This document shows, one piece after another, positions 31,821 through 39,137 of a stretch of DNA of 57,908 nt. The notes below the pieces were generated by a model. The model ran no database searches, was not told the origin of the DNA, and was given only the letters and a program-made list of their open reading frames with translations. The stretch's first letter is position 1. The number at the start of each line of letters is the position of its first letter. The position numbers were made by a program, and so were the translations under genes. This DNA comes from a virus, in the IMG/VR virus record IMGVR_UViG_3300023208_000397, positions 1 through 57,908 of that record. One strand, written 5' to 3'.

Positions 31821-32270
31821 ATGGGTGTTTCTCTCGACCTGCGCAAAGCGCATCTCTCCCGTGTCCACGGCGACATCACGGCCGTGCTGACCTGGGTCAA
31901 TGACTCCCGCGCCATGGTCCTGATCCCGACGCTGCGCCGGGATGCGGGCTGGTACATCGTTGACGACTCGGCGGCCTACCGTTGGAACATCAACGCCATC
32001 GACTCGGTGGAGCGCGCCCAGGCCATGGCCCACGCCGATCAGCAGTCGCGCATCGCGTGCACGATGCTGGGCATTGAGCCCAGCCTGCGCAATCGGGCCC
32101 GCCTGGTCAACATCGTCACCGACATGCTGCCCGAGCTGGTGAGCATGCCCAGCGCGCCGATGCCCGAGTACCTGAAGGGGGCTGTCGGCCAGATGATCCT
32201 GAAGGCCGATGGCCAGGCCGTCGCCGGCGAGGACATCCGGATCGAGCGAGAGGGCGCGCAGTATGCGTGA
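31821..32270 (+). CDS. Conserved-type phage protein before portal
   Basis: 149 residues. GDITAVLTWVNDSRAMVLIPT and DAGWYIVDDSAAYRW form a beta-rich N-terminus, then helices with SRIACTMLGIEPS and VNIVTDMLPELVSM. It overlaps the portal start by eight bases. I cannot name it; the position suggests a virion or assembly-related role. Confidence 0.6.
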   Translation: MGVSLDLRKAHLSRVHGDITAVLTWVNDSRAMVLIPTLRRDAGWYIVDDSAAYRWNINAIDSVERAQAMAHADQQSRIACTMLGIEPSLRNRARLVNIVTDMLPELVSMPSAPMPEYLKGAVGQMILKADGQAVAGEDIRIEREGAQYA

Positions 32271-34653
32271 CGCGCTCGACGCGCGCCCGGTGCGCGGCCG
32301 GGCCCCGGGTGACCAGTACGACCGCCAGATGGAGGAGGCCGCCGCGTCGACGGCCGTGGCCACCGTGGAGGCCCACCCGCTGGACAGCGAGGCCAATCGC
32401 AAGATCCACCGCCAGCTGCTGCAGTGGTTCTACCTGGAGCGCGAGCTGCAGGCCGCGAACCGGCTCGAGATGGCGATGGACGCCGACGCCTACGACAACG
32501 AGCAGTGGGATCCGCAGGATGCGGCCATCGTCCGCGAGCGCGGCCAGATGCCTCTCGTCTACAACGAGGTGGCGCCGATGGCCGACTGGATCATCGGCAC
32601 CGAGCGTCGCACCCGCATCGACTGGCGCGTGCTCCCGCGAACCGAGGACGACGTCAAGCTCGCGGACACCAAGACCAAGGTCCTCAAGTACGTCAGCGAC
32701 ATCAACCGAGTGCAGTTCAACCGCAGCCGCGCCTTCGCCGATGCGATCAAGGCCGGTGTCGGCTGGGTCGATGACGGTGTGCGCGATGACCCGACGAAGG
32801 ACATCCTGTACTCGAAATACGAGGACTGGCGCAATGTCCTGTGGGACTCCAAGTCCTACGACCTGGACCTGGATGACGCCCGCTACGTGTTCCGCTGGCG
32901 CTGGGTGGACGTCGATGTCGCGCTGATGATCTGCCCGGACCGCAAGGCCCAGATCCTGGCCGCCGCCGAAGATGCGGCCACCTGGGGTGATGCCGATGTG
33001 GATGGCGACGAGTTCTCGACGCCGCTGGACCGCGAGATCAGCCGCTCGGGAGCGCTGCGCGCCCAGGGCGCTGGCGTGATCGTGGATGCCCAGCGCCGCC
33101 GGGTCCGTCTCATCGAGGCCCAGTACCGCATGCCGGTCAAGGTGAGCGTGGTGCGCGACGGCCCGTTCCGCGGGTCAATCCTGACGCCCCACGACCAGAT
33201 CCTGGCCGACAACGTCGGGCGCCTGGGCTCCAGCATCGTGGACCGGGTGATGATGCGCACCCACATTGCGCTCTTCACGGAGGGGGCGCTGCTGAGCAAC
33301 GAGCCGTCGATCTACCGGCACAACAAGTTCAGCCTGACCCCGATCTGGTGCTACCGCCGCGGCCGCGACCGACTGCCCTATGGCGTGATCCGGCGTGTGC
33401 GCGACATCCAGATGGATCTGAACAAGCGCGCGAGCAAGGCGCTGTTCATGCTCAACAGCAACCAGATCATCGCGGACGAGGGAGCCGTGGAGAGCTGGGA
33501 CGTCGCCCGCGAGGAGGCCGACCGGCCCGATGGCGTGATCGTCAAGAAGCAGGGCAAGGAGTTCGCGATCCGGCGCGACACTGATGCCGCGACCGGCCAG
33601 GTCCAGATGATGACCCTGGACGCCCAGAGCATCCAGAAATCTGGCGGCGTCAACGACGAGAACCTGGGCCGCCAGACCAATGCGGTCAGCGGCGAGGCCA
33701 TCCGGGCCCGCCAACTGCAGGGCAGCGTCTCCACCACCGAGCCCTTCGACAATCTGCGCTTCGGCACCCAGGCCCAGGGCGAGAAGCAGCTGAGCCTGAC
33801 CGAGCAGTTCTACACCGAGGAGAAGGTGGTGCGCCTGACGGGCGCCCAGGGCGCCATCGAGTGGGTCCGGATCAACCAGCCGGAGCAGCAGACCGATGGC
33901 TCGGTCCGCTTCTTGAACGACATCACGGCCAGCCAGGCGGACTTCATCGTCACCGAGCAGGACTATGCGGGCACGCTGCGTCAGGTGATGTTCGAGGCAC
34001 TGCGCGACATGGCCCAGCGCCTGCCCCCTGAGATCTCGCTGCGGCTGATGACCATTGCCATGCAGTTCTCGGACCTCCCGAACAAGGACCTGATCGCCGA
34101 CCAGATTCGCCGCCTGACCGGCGAGCGTGATCCTGAGAAGGAGCAGTCGCCCGAGGAGCTGGTCGCCGCCGAGCGGCAGGCCCAGCAGCAGGCCGAGGCT
34201 CTGGAGTTCCAGCGCCAGCAGGCCATGGGCACGCTCGAGGAGCAGCGCGCCAAGGTCCGGGAGATCAATGCCCGGGCCGCCAAGCTGGAAGCCGAGGCCA
34301 TGGCCGCCGGCGCAGGGCAGGGCAGCGAGCAGGCCGGGCAGATCGAGGCCGCGGTGCGGCAGGTGCAAGAGCAGGCCGCCCAGCAGATCGAGCGGCTCAG
34401 CGAGCAGCTGCGCGTCGCCCAGAACGATGCCGCGATCCGCGTGCGGCAGATCAACAAGGACGCGGACACGAAGCTGGAGCTGGCGGCCATCGAGCGCGAC
34501 ACCAAGCTCCGCGTCGCCGAGATCCAGGCCGCCAGCGATGAGCGCATCGCCAAGCTGCAGGCCCGGCTCGAAACCCTGGAGAACATCGCGCAGGACGCGC
34601 GCGGCGCCGGCCCGGCCGGCAGTGAAACTGAACCTGGAGAAGCCAATGGCTGA
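32263..34653 (+). CDS. Portal protein (P22-like)
   Basis: 796 residues, large as in P22-type portals. YNEVAPMADWIIGTERRTRIDW near the start, WRNVLWDSKSYDLDLDDARY, SLTPIWCYRRGRDRLPYG, VRDIQMDLNKRASKALFML and TNAVSGEAIRARQLQGS follow the family. From about residue 620 a long coiled coil (EEQRAKVREINARAAKLEAE; RVAEIQAASDERIAKLQ) forms the extended C-terminal barrel. It is the DNA channel and terminase dock. The last eight bases overlap the next gene. Confidence 0.92.
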   Translation: MRDALDARPVRGRAPGDQYDRQMEEAAASTAVATVEAHPLDSEANRKIHRQLLQWFYLERELQAANRLEMAMDADAYDNEQWDPQDAAIVRERGQMPLVYNEVAPMADWIIGTERRTRIDWRVLPRTEDDVKLADTKTKVLKYVSDINRVQFNRSRAFADAIKAGVGWVDDGVRDDPTKDILYSKYEDWRNVLWDSKSYDLDLDDARYVFRWRWVDVDVALMICPDRKAQILAAAEDAATWGDADVDGDEFSTPLDREISRSGALRAQGAGVIVDAQRRRVRLIEAQYRMPVKVSVVRDGPFRGSILTPHDQILADNVGRLGSSIVDRVMMRTHIALFTEGALLSNEPSIYRHNKFSLTPIWCYRRGRDRLPYGVIRRVRDIQMDLNKRASKALFMLNSNQIIADEGAVESWDVAREEADRPDGVIVKKQGKEFAIRRDTDAATGQVQMMTLDAQSIQKSGGVNDENLGRQTNAVSGEAIRARQLQGSVSTTEPFDNLRFGTQAQGEKQLSLTEQFYTEEKVVRLTGAQGAIEWVRINQPEQQTDGSVRFLNDITASQADFIVTEQDYAGTLRQVMFEALRDMAQRLPPEISLRLMTIAMQFSDLPNKDLIADQIRRLTGERDPEKEQSPEELVAAERQAQQQAEALEFQRQQAMGTLEEQRAKVREINARAAKLEAEAMAAGAGQGSEQAGQIEAAVRQVQEQAAQQIERLSEQLRVAQNDAAIRVRQINKDADTKLELAAIERDTKLRVAEIQAASDERIAKLQARLETLENIAQDARGAGPAGSETEPGEANG

Positions 34654-36073
34654 GCGCGTCAATCGAAATGTGGAGTGGGTCACCAACGACAACGGCGACG
34701 TTGTCGGCTATCAGCGCAAGCCCGGCGACGTGGTGTCGTTGGGCTCGGTGTCAGGGGCTGGGATTCGCACGCTGACGCTTGAAACTGCGCTGCAATCATC
34801 CATCCTGGATCAGTTGCCGAATGGAACCTACATCGGCACTGCCAATCTGCCGGAGTCGGTCGGCTTTTATGGCTCAAAGCTCTTCCTGGCCAGCGGCAAC
34901 CTGTCTGCGCTGACACAGGTCGGCCAGGACGCCACTCTGGCATCGGCCCTCAAGACCAGTGCTGGGGCGACCATCACGAACGGCACCGTCACGGGCGCCT
35001 GGGCGCTTCCGGATGGCAATGTGCTATTCACGGTTCGATCAAATGGCGGCGGAACGTCCGGCAAAGAGTACCTCTACTACGGCAAGGTCGCGGCCGGTGC
35101 AATCAATGCGGCCACAATGACCGTGGGCAACAACGCCGCCACGTATGACAACGGAAACGCCGTGCTTGACATCGGCAACAAGAGCGGCGTTCACCCGGCT
35201 GGAATTCGAATCTTGCACAGCCGCAGCATCTGTGTCGCCACTATCGCTGGCAGCACGGTGCTCTTCCTCAACGAGTACAACGTGGCGGGTGGGCGAGTAC
35301 CCGGCAGCACGAACGACCAGTGCCGCGTCTGGCGCTCCAACGACCTGGGAAAAACCTGGTCGATTTTCATGGAGTTCAACACCAACGGGACCACGACGCA
35401 GGTTCGGCATGGTCACGGCGTCGTGCAGGACCCGGCTACCGGCTACGTGTACTTCTTGTTCGGTGATGACCCGACGAGCGGGATCATCCGCTGGGACGGA
35501 TCTGCTGCTGCGCCTCCGGCAAACACCCCCATGCCCGACTACAACAAGTACGCGGGATGGCATGCCTTGGCCAGGCTGGATGCGCGAACCGACGACTATC
35601 GGACGGGTGACCTCGTGTTCAGCGGCGACATCGGCGGGTACCTGACAGACCGGGCGAACAGCCAGACATTCTGGCCTTCCACGGCTGTCTCCCGTTACGG
35701 CCAGATGGCTGCTACTAAGGGGCGCGCTGCTGATTTGAGTGCTGTGCGCGACCCACTCATTGGCCTTGCAGTGCCCGGCGGCGGTGCATTCTGGCTTTCG
35801 ATGTGGGATACCAGCATTGGCGGAACCCGTGGCTTTGATGTCTGGTCATCGCCTGATCTGCGCTCCTGGACCAAGATCGGCTTCTTGCCTGATGTCGGAT
35901 CGTCCGGATCCGTGGGCGTGCTCTTCAATGCATTTTGGTCCAGTGAAAACAAGATCGTGATCAGCATCGCCAATGCAGCCGCAAAGCTGGTGGCCGGCTC
36001 AAACAGCTACGGAGGCACTCTGGTGATGAATGCCGACGCCTTCTTTGACGGCACTCAGAAGGCCTTGGCCTGA
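34646..36073 (+). CDS. Asp-box beta-propeller protein, candidate glycosidase or receptor-binding
   Basis: 475 residues. Repeated strand patterns with Asp-box/BNR motifs SNDLGKTW and SSPDLRSWTK and many W/G turns (YGKVAAGAINAATM, GVVQDPATGYVYFLFGDD) indicate a sialidase-like propeller. The N-terminus (WVTNDNGDVVGYQRKPGD) looks like a virion anchor domain seen at the start of phage spike proteins. GC content is visibly lower than in the portal gene. It sits between portal and head genes, unusual for a tailspike. Enzyme activity is not established. Confidence 0.65.
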   Translation: MAERVNRNVEWVTNDNGDVVGYQRKPGDVVSLGSVSGAGIRTLTLETALQSSILDQLPNGTYIGTANLPESVGFYGSKLFLASGNLSALTQVGQDATLASALKTSAGATITNGTVTGAWALPDGNVLFTVRSNGGGTSGKEYLYYGKVAAGAINAATMTVGNNAATYDNGNAVLDIGNKSGVHPAGIRILHSRSICVATIAGSTVLFLNEYNVAGGRVPGSTNDQCRVWRSNDLGKTWSIFMEFNTNGTTTQVRHGHGVVQDPATGYVYFLFGDDPTSGIIRWDGSAAAPPANTPMPDYNKYAGWHALARLDARTDDYRTGDLVFSGDIGGYLTDRANSQTFWPSTAVSRYGQMAATKGRAADLSAVRDPLIGLAVPGGGAFWLSMWDTSIGGTRGFDVWSSPDLRSWTKIGFLPDVGSSGSVGVLFNAFWSSENKIVISIANAAAKLVAGSNSYGGTLVMNADAFFDGTQKALA

Positions 36074-36101
36074 TTCACCCGACCAAGCGAGGCAAAAAAA
36101 T

Positions 36102-36326
36102 ATGAAGGAAGTAGCTGATCTGAAGGCGGCGCACGAGATCCTGGAGCGAGACGAGAAGGCTGGAAGGGAGGGCTCGGGCTGGGAGTTCTTCTGCGAGCGT
36201 CTTGCAGACATCGATTTGCGCAAGGTGCTGGTCTACATCGAAACATTGGAGACAGAGGTCGCGTTGGCTCGGGAGCATCGGAGTCCCTTGGGGGCCGCTC
36301 AACCTAAGGCTAGCCCCGATGCTTGA
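36102..36326 (+). CDS. Small helical protein
   Basis: 74 residues: DLKAAHEILERDEKAGREG, FFCERLADIDLRKVLVYIE, LETEVALAREH. GAGG nine bases upstream, with an A-run (AAAAAAATATG), supports the start. Its end overlaps the convergent HEPN-like gene by 17 bases. Unknown function. Confidence 0.5.
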   Translation: MKEVADLKAAHEILERDEKAGREGSGWEFFCERLADIDLRKVLVYIETLETEVALAREHRSPLGAAQPKASPDA

Positions 36327-36834
36327 GCAAGAGGAATCTTTCGCCTGTGGAAGCGATTACTGGCAAGTCGGGGAACTCGCTGATCAGCTCTTGGCGAAGT
36401 GCTTCGCAAATCTCGTAGCAGGTCGGCATTTCGGGAACGTCGCCTTCGTAGCTGTAGCGCCATCTGATGAATGCGCTGGAGCCATGCGCAAGGTTGCTGT
36501 CAAAGTCAAACTCAAGTTTCACGCCGGCCGGCATTCTCATCATCACGGCGACGATCTGGGTAACGACTTCTGGCTTCGCGACCTCGGCGTCGTAGCGCGA
36601 GCGAATGCTGGCTTTTGCTTTGGCGGGCAACTTTCTAAACAACTCAACATGATCGTGCAGTCCCTTGTGCTTCAAGTTGTTGGCCGCCAGCAAAGTCTTG
36701 AGGTAGAGCTCTATCGCCAAGGCAACGAGCGTGATCCTCGGGCCGAAGAGCTCAGGCTCGCCCACCAATCTTTCCGAAGCGGCGCGGTTTCGCTCTGCGA
36801 CCTGAAAGATGTCACGCACAGTCTTCTCGTTCAT
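36310..36834 (-). CDS. HEPN-like protein
   Basis: 174 residues. ITLVALAIELYLKTLLAAN, KGLHDHVELFRKLP and the preceding helix match HEPN-type four-helix domains (A..EL.LK..L...G..H.L..L). The usual R-x4-6-H catalytic motif of toxic HEPN RNases is not evident, so it may be a nucleotide-binding or inactive form. It is leftward among rightward structural genes, with GGAG six bases before its own ATG at 36834; the start at 36876 is less likely. Its composition is less GC-rich than its neighbours, suggesting recent gain. Confidence 0.65.
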   Translation of the reverse strand: MNEKTVRDIFQVAERNRAASERLVGEPELFGPRITLVALAIELYLKTLLAANNLKHKGLHDHVELFRKLPAKAKASIRSRYDAEVAKPEVVTQIVAVMMRMPAGVKLEFDFDSNLAHGSSAFIRWRYSYEGDVPEMPTCYEICEALRQELISEFPDLPVIASTGERFLLLKHRG

Positions 36835-36876
36835 GTTTGCTCCCGGAGATACGCCGCGGAGCATGCCATGAGCCAT

Positions 36877-36892
36877 TGATTTCCCATCCCCT
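36877..36892 (+). repeat. 16-bp direct repeat, copy 1
   Basis: TGATTTCCCATCCCCT, repeated exactly at 37182-37197; here 14 bases before the DUF7352 ATG. The two copies bracket that gene. Confidence 0.6.
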
Positions 36893-36905
36893 CCGCGAGG
36901 ACCGC

Positions 36906-37184
36906 ATGACCATTGAACGCGTCTACAAGTACCCGCTTCCGCCGCTCGGCGACTGGATCAGCATGACGCTGCCAGAGGGTGCTGAGCCGCTTTGTGTGCA
37001 GGTGCAGGATGGCCAGCCGTGCATGTGGGCGCGGGTGGCTATCGGCAAGCCGCCCGTGACGCACCACTTCCGTGTCGCTGGCACCGGCCACGACCTGGGT
37101 AGCAATGTTGGCCGCCACATCGACAGCTTCCAGCTTCACGGCGGCGCCTTGGTGTTTCACCTCTTCGCTGACGCTGGCGCCTGA
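36906..37184 (+). CDS. DUF7352-type small protein
   Basis: 92 residues. YKYPLPPLGDWISMTLPEGA, LCVQVQDGQPCMWARV, HHFRVAGTGHDLG and a terminal GGALVFHLF are the recognised pattern of this small beta-barrel-like phage family. Function unknown. It is bracketed by two copies of TGATTTCCCATCCCCT. The start at 36906 is chosen because the family begins there. Confidence 0.7.
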   Translation: MTIERVYKYPLPPLGDWISMTLPEGAEPLCVQVQDGQPCMWARVAIGKPPVTHHFRVAGTGHDLGSNVGRHIDSFQLHGGALVFHLFADAGA

Positions 37185-37197
37185 TTTCCCATCCCCT
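37182..37197 (+). repeat. 16-bp direct repeat, copy 2
   Basis: An exact copy of TGATTTCCCATCCCCT, overlapping the end of the DUF7352 gene and 36 bases before the integrase start. Confidence 0.6.
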
Positions 37198-37232
37198 GCC
37201 GACGCCGCGCCGCCGGCCCGGCCCGGCCCTGA

Positions 37233-38222
37233 ATGAGCCTCACACACTCCGAGCTTGAAGAACTGCTGCGCCTGGCCCTCACCGCCCTGCGCGGCCAGGC
37301 CCTGGCGGCCGGCGTGCCCCCAGCGGCGCCGGCCAGCCTACCAGCGCAAACCAGCGCGGGCCCCACGCTCGCCGAATGGCTGGTGACCTACCGCAAGGTC
37401 ATCGCCGAGCGCGGCTACAACGAGCAGACCCTGAAGAACCGCGCGGCCAGCCTCAAGCACATTGAGGGCGCCTGGGGCGCGCTGGCCCTGCGGGCTAATT
37501 GTCCCGTGGACATCGCCAGCCGCATCAAGCGCTGGACGCCGCACACCGCCGGCCGGATCCTGGGCGAGCTGCGCGATGTGTTCGTGGAGGCCATCGCCCA
37601 CGGCGAGGCCGAGACCAGCCCGGCCGCGCACGTCAAGGCGCCTCGCGCGCCGGGCCTGCGCAAGCGCCTGACGCTGGATACCTGGCAGAGCATGCTCACC
37701 CTGGCCCAGGCCGGCCCGCAGGCCTGGGTGCCCGCCATGCTGCTGCTGGCCCTGCACACCGGCCAGCGCCGGGCCGACCTGGCCAAGATGCGCTTCGATG
37801 ATGTGGTGGACGGCTGCCTGCGCGTCGAGCAGCAGAAGAAGGCCCGCAAGCCCATCGGCGCCCGGGTGGCCATCCCGCTGCATCTTCGGCTGCAGGCCAC
37901 CGGCCTGAGTCTGGGTGAGGTCATCGAGCTGTGCCGCGGCATCGGCGCCCCGGGCGACTACCTGCTGCGCAAGCGCGGTGGTGGCCGCATCGAGGAGAGC
38001 TCGCTCTCGGCGCGCTTCCGGGAGCACATCGTGGCCGTGGCCGGGCAGGGCGCTTACCAGCGCTTTGAGTGGCCCAGCCTACACGAGGTGCGCAGCCTCA
38101 GCGCCCGCACCTACATCGCCAGGCTTCCATGCTGTGCTCGTGTTGAAGCGGTATCGGAGGTAAGCCAAGGTGAGCGCGACCATGACCCAGGTCTTCCACG
38201 GAGGTATCCCAAGATCCTGTAG
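37233..38222 (+). CDS. int: Tyrosine integrase, C-terminus lost
   Basis: 329 residues. An arm/core-binding N-terminus (WLVTYRKVIAERGYNEQTLK), then box I LLALHTGQRRADLAKMRF with the catalytic arginine, a K region and box II SLHEVRSLSART (H-x-x-R). After ART (residue 293, near 38111) the expected LLGH...T..Y block with the nucleophilic tyrosine is absent, replaced by an unrelated basic tail to the stop at 38222. The tail is antisense to the leftward membrane gene. It is therefore probably inactive in strand cleavage. Confidence 0.85.
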   Translation: MSLTHSELEELLRLALTALRGQALAAGVPPAAPASLPAQTSAGPTLAEWLVTYRKVIAERGYNEQTLKNRAASLKHIEGAWGALALRANCPVDIASRIKRWTPHTAGRILGELRDVFVEAIAHGEAETSPAAHVKAPRAPGLRKRLTLDTWQSMLTLAQAGPQAWVPAMLLLALHTGQRRADLAKMRFDDVVDGCLRVEQQKKARKPIGARVAIPLHLRLQATGLSLGEVIELCRGIGAPGDYLLRKRGGGRIEESSLSARFREHIVAVAGQGAYQRFEWPSLHEVRSLSARTYIARLPCCARVEAVSEVSQGERDHDPGLPRRYPKIL

Positions 38223-38339
38223 CTTGAGCGCCTCCTGGATGAGTTTGACCGGCTGCACCTGCAGGAATGTAACGACCAGAATCATCGTGCTGAACACGAC
38301 CAGATTACGCCTGACTTTGCTGTCTTCGTCTTCGATCAT
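38079..38339 (-). CDS. Two-helix membrane protein, convergent with integrase
   Basis: 86 residues from the ATG at 38339: a charged start (MIEDEDSKVRRNL), a helix VVFSTMILVVTFLQV, a linker, a second helix WVMVALTLAYLRYRF, then an atypical glycine/alanine tail where the ORF runs antisense through the integrase end. The tail looks accidental, as if the original end was lost at the same junction (about 38112-38130) that truncated the integrase. Confidence 0.55.
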   Translation of the reverse strand: MIEDEDSKVRRNLVVFSTMILVVTFLQVQPVKLIQEALKLQDLGIPPWKTWVMVALTLAYLRYRFNTSTAWKPGDVGAGAEAAHLV

Positions 38340-38370
38340 CTGAGCCTCCCTGCTCTGATTCTCACCCAGC

Positions 38371-38386
38371 CGTGCCAAGGCTGGCA
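38371..38386 (+). repeat. Start-associated repeat, copy d
   Basis: CGTGCCAAGGCTGGCA ends 11 bases before the Rz-like ATG at 38398. With copy e it brackets the spanin cassette. Confidence 0.7.
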
Positions 38387-38397
38387 CCGTGGCGGCC

Positions 38398-38898
38398 ATG
38401 CCCTGGTCCCACCTCATCGCCGCCGCCGCTGCCGCCCTGGCCGCCTGGCTCGTTCAGGACTGGCGCCTGGGCGAGCAGATCGCGCAGCTGCAGACCGCGG
38501 CCGCTGAACAGCGGGCCCAGGCCGCTGAGGACCTGACCGAGCAGGTCCGCCACGTCCTAAAAGCCGAGAGGTCCCAACATGCCCGAGTCGCCCAAGCCGA
38601 GCGCGCCGCGCGCGCCCGGGAGGTTTTGCTGCGTGACGCCGCTGCTGCTGCTCGCGCTGAGCGTGACAGCGTGCGCGACGCGTCCGCCGCCGCCGTCCGA
38701 ACTGCCCAGGAATCCGCCGCCGCCTGCCCTGAGCGAGCTGCTGCCCTCGGAGCCGTATTCGACCAGTGCACAGCGCGATATGAGGCGCTGGCGCAGCGAG
38801 CTGACCGCCACGCCTCCGACGTCCGCACGCTGATCGAGGCCTGGCCGGCCGACGTGCCAAGGCTGGCAGATTCGCCGCCACCACAGCAATCGGAGTGA
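38398..38898 (+). CDS. Rz-like i-spanin
   Basis: 166 residues. The N-terminal membrane anchor (IAAAAAALAAWLVQDW) is followed by a long alanine-rich coiled coil (QTAAAEQRAQAAEDLTEQV; ERAARAREVLLRDA) and a short end. This is the Rz layout: inner-membrane protein spanning the periplasm to fuse with the outer membrane. The Rz1 gene is embedded in another frame, which strongly supports the call. The ATG at 38398 is used; a GTG at 38389 is also in frame. Confidence 0.85.
   Translation: MPWSHLIAAAAAALAAWLVQDWRLGEQIAQLQTAAAEQRAQAAEDLTEQVRHVLKAERSQHARVAQAERAARAREVLLRDAAAAARAERDSVRDASAAAVRTAQESAAACPERAAALGAVFDQCTARYEALAQRADRHASDVRTLIEAWPADVPRLADSPPPQQSE
38579..38833 (+). CDS. Rz1-like o-spanin lipoprotein, embedded in Rz
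   Basis: 84 residues in a different frame inside the Rz-like gene. PLLLLALSVTAC is a lipobox (cysteine near residue 32), and the mature part is proline-rich (RPPPPSELPRNPPPP), as Rz1 lipoproteins are. GAGAGG seven bases before the ATG supports translation. It pairs with the i-spanin to disrupt the outer membrane at lysis. Confidence 0.85.
   Translation: MPESPKPSAPRAPGRFCCVTPLLLLALSVTACATRPPPPSELPRNPPPPALSELLPSEPYSTSAQRDMRRWRSELTATPPTSAR
38853..38868 (+). repeat. Start-associated repeat, copy e
   Basis: CGTGCCAAGGCTGGCA lies inside the last codons of the Rz-like gene and ends 33 bases before the ATG at 38902. Confidence 0.7.
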
Positions 38899-38901
38899 GC
38901 C

Positions 38902-39096
38902 ATGGGTATGTCTGTCGCCATGCGCAAGGAAGAAGAGGAATGGCGCGTCGAGTCCGATATGCGGACCCTGATGGAGGCCGAGGAGATCCGCCGCGATCCC
39001 AAGCGCCTGGCCAAGGCCACTGCGAAGGCTCAGGAAAAGCTGCTGGAGATCGCGGCCGTGGCCGGCGAGTCCAAGCCGCCTGCCAAGAAGGCCTGA
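38902..39096 (+). CDS. Small charged helical protein
   Basis: 64 residues: a helical acidic/basic protein (RKEEEEWRVESDMRTLMEAE; RLAKATAKAQEKLLEI) ending KKA. Four bases after the Rz-like stop. It resembles short capsid-region proteins of podoviruses in composition only. Function unknown. Confidence 0.55.
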   Translation: MGMSVAMRKEEEEWRVESDMRTLMEAEEIRRDPKRLAKATAKAQEKLLEIAAVAGESKPPAKKA

Positions 39097-39137
39097 GGGC
39101 CACCAACTTCACCACCACCTCCTAGAGGACAACGAGC

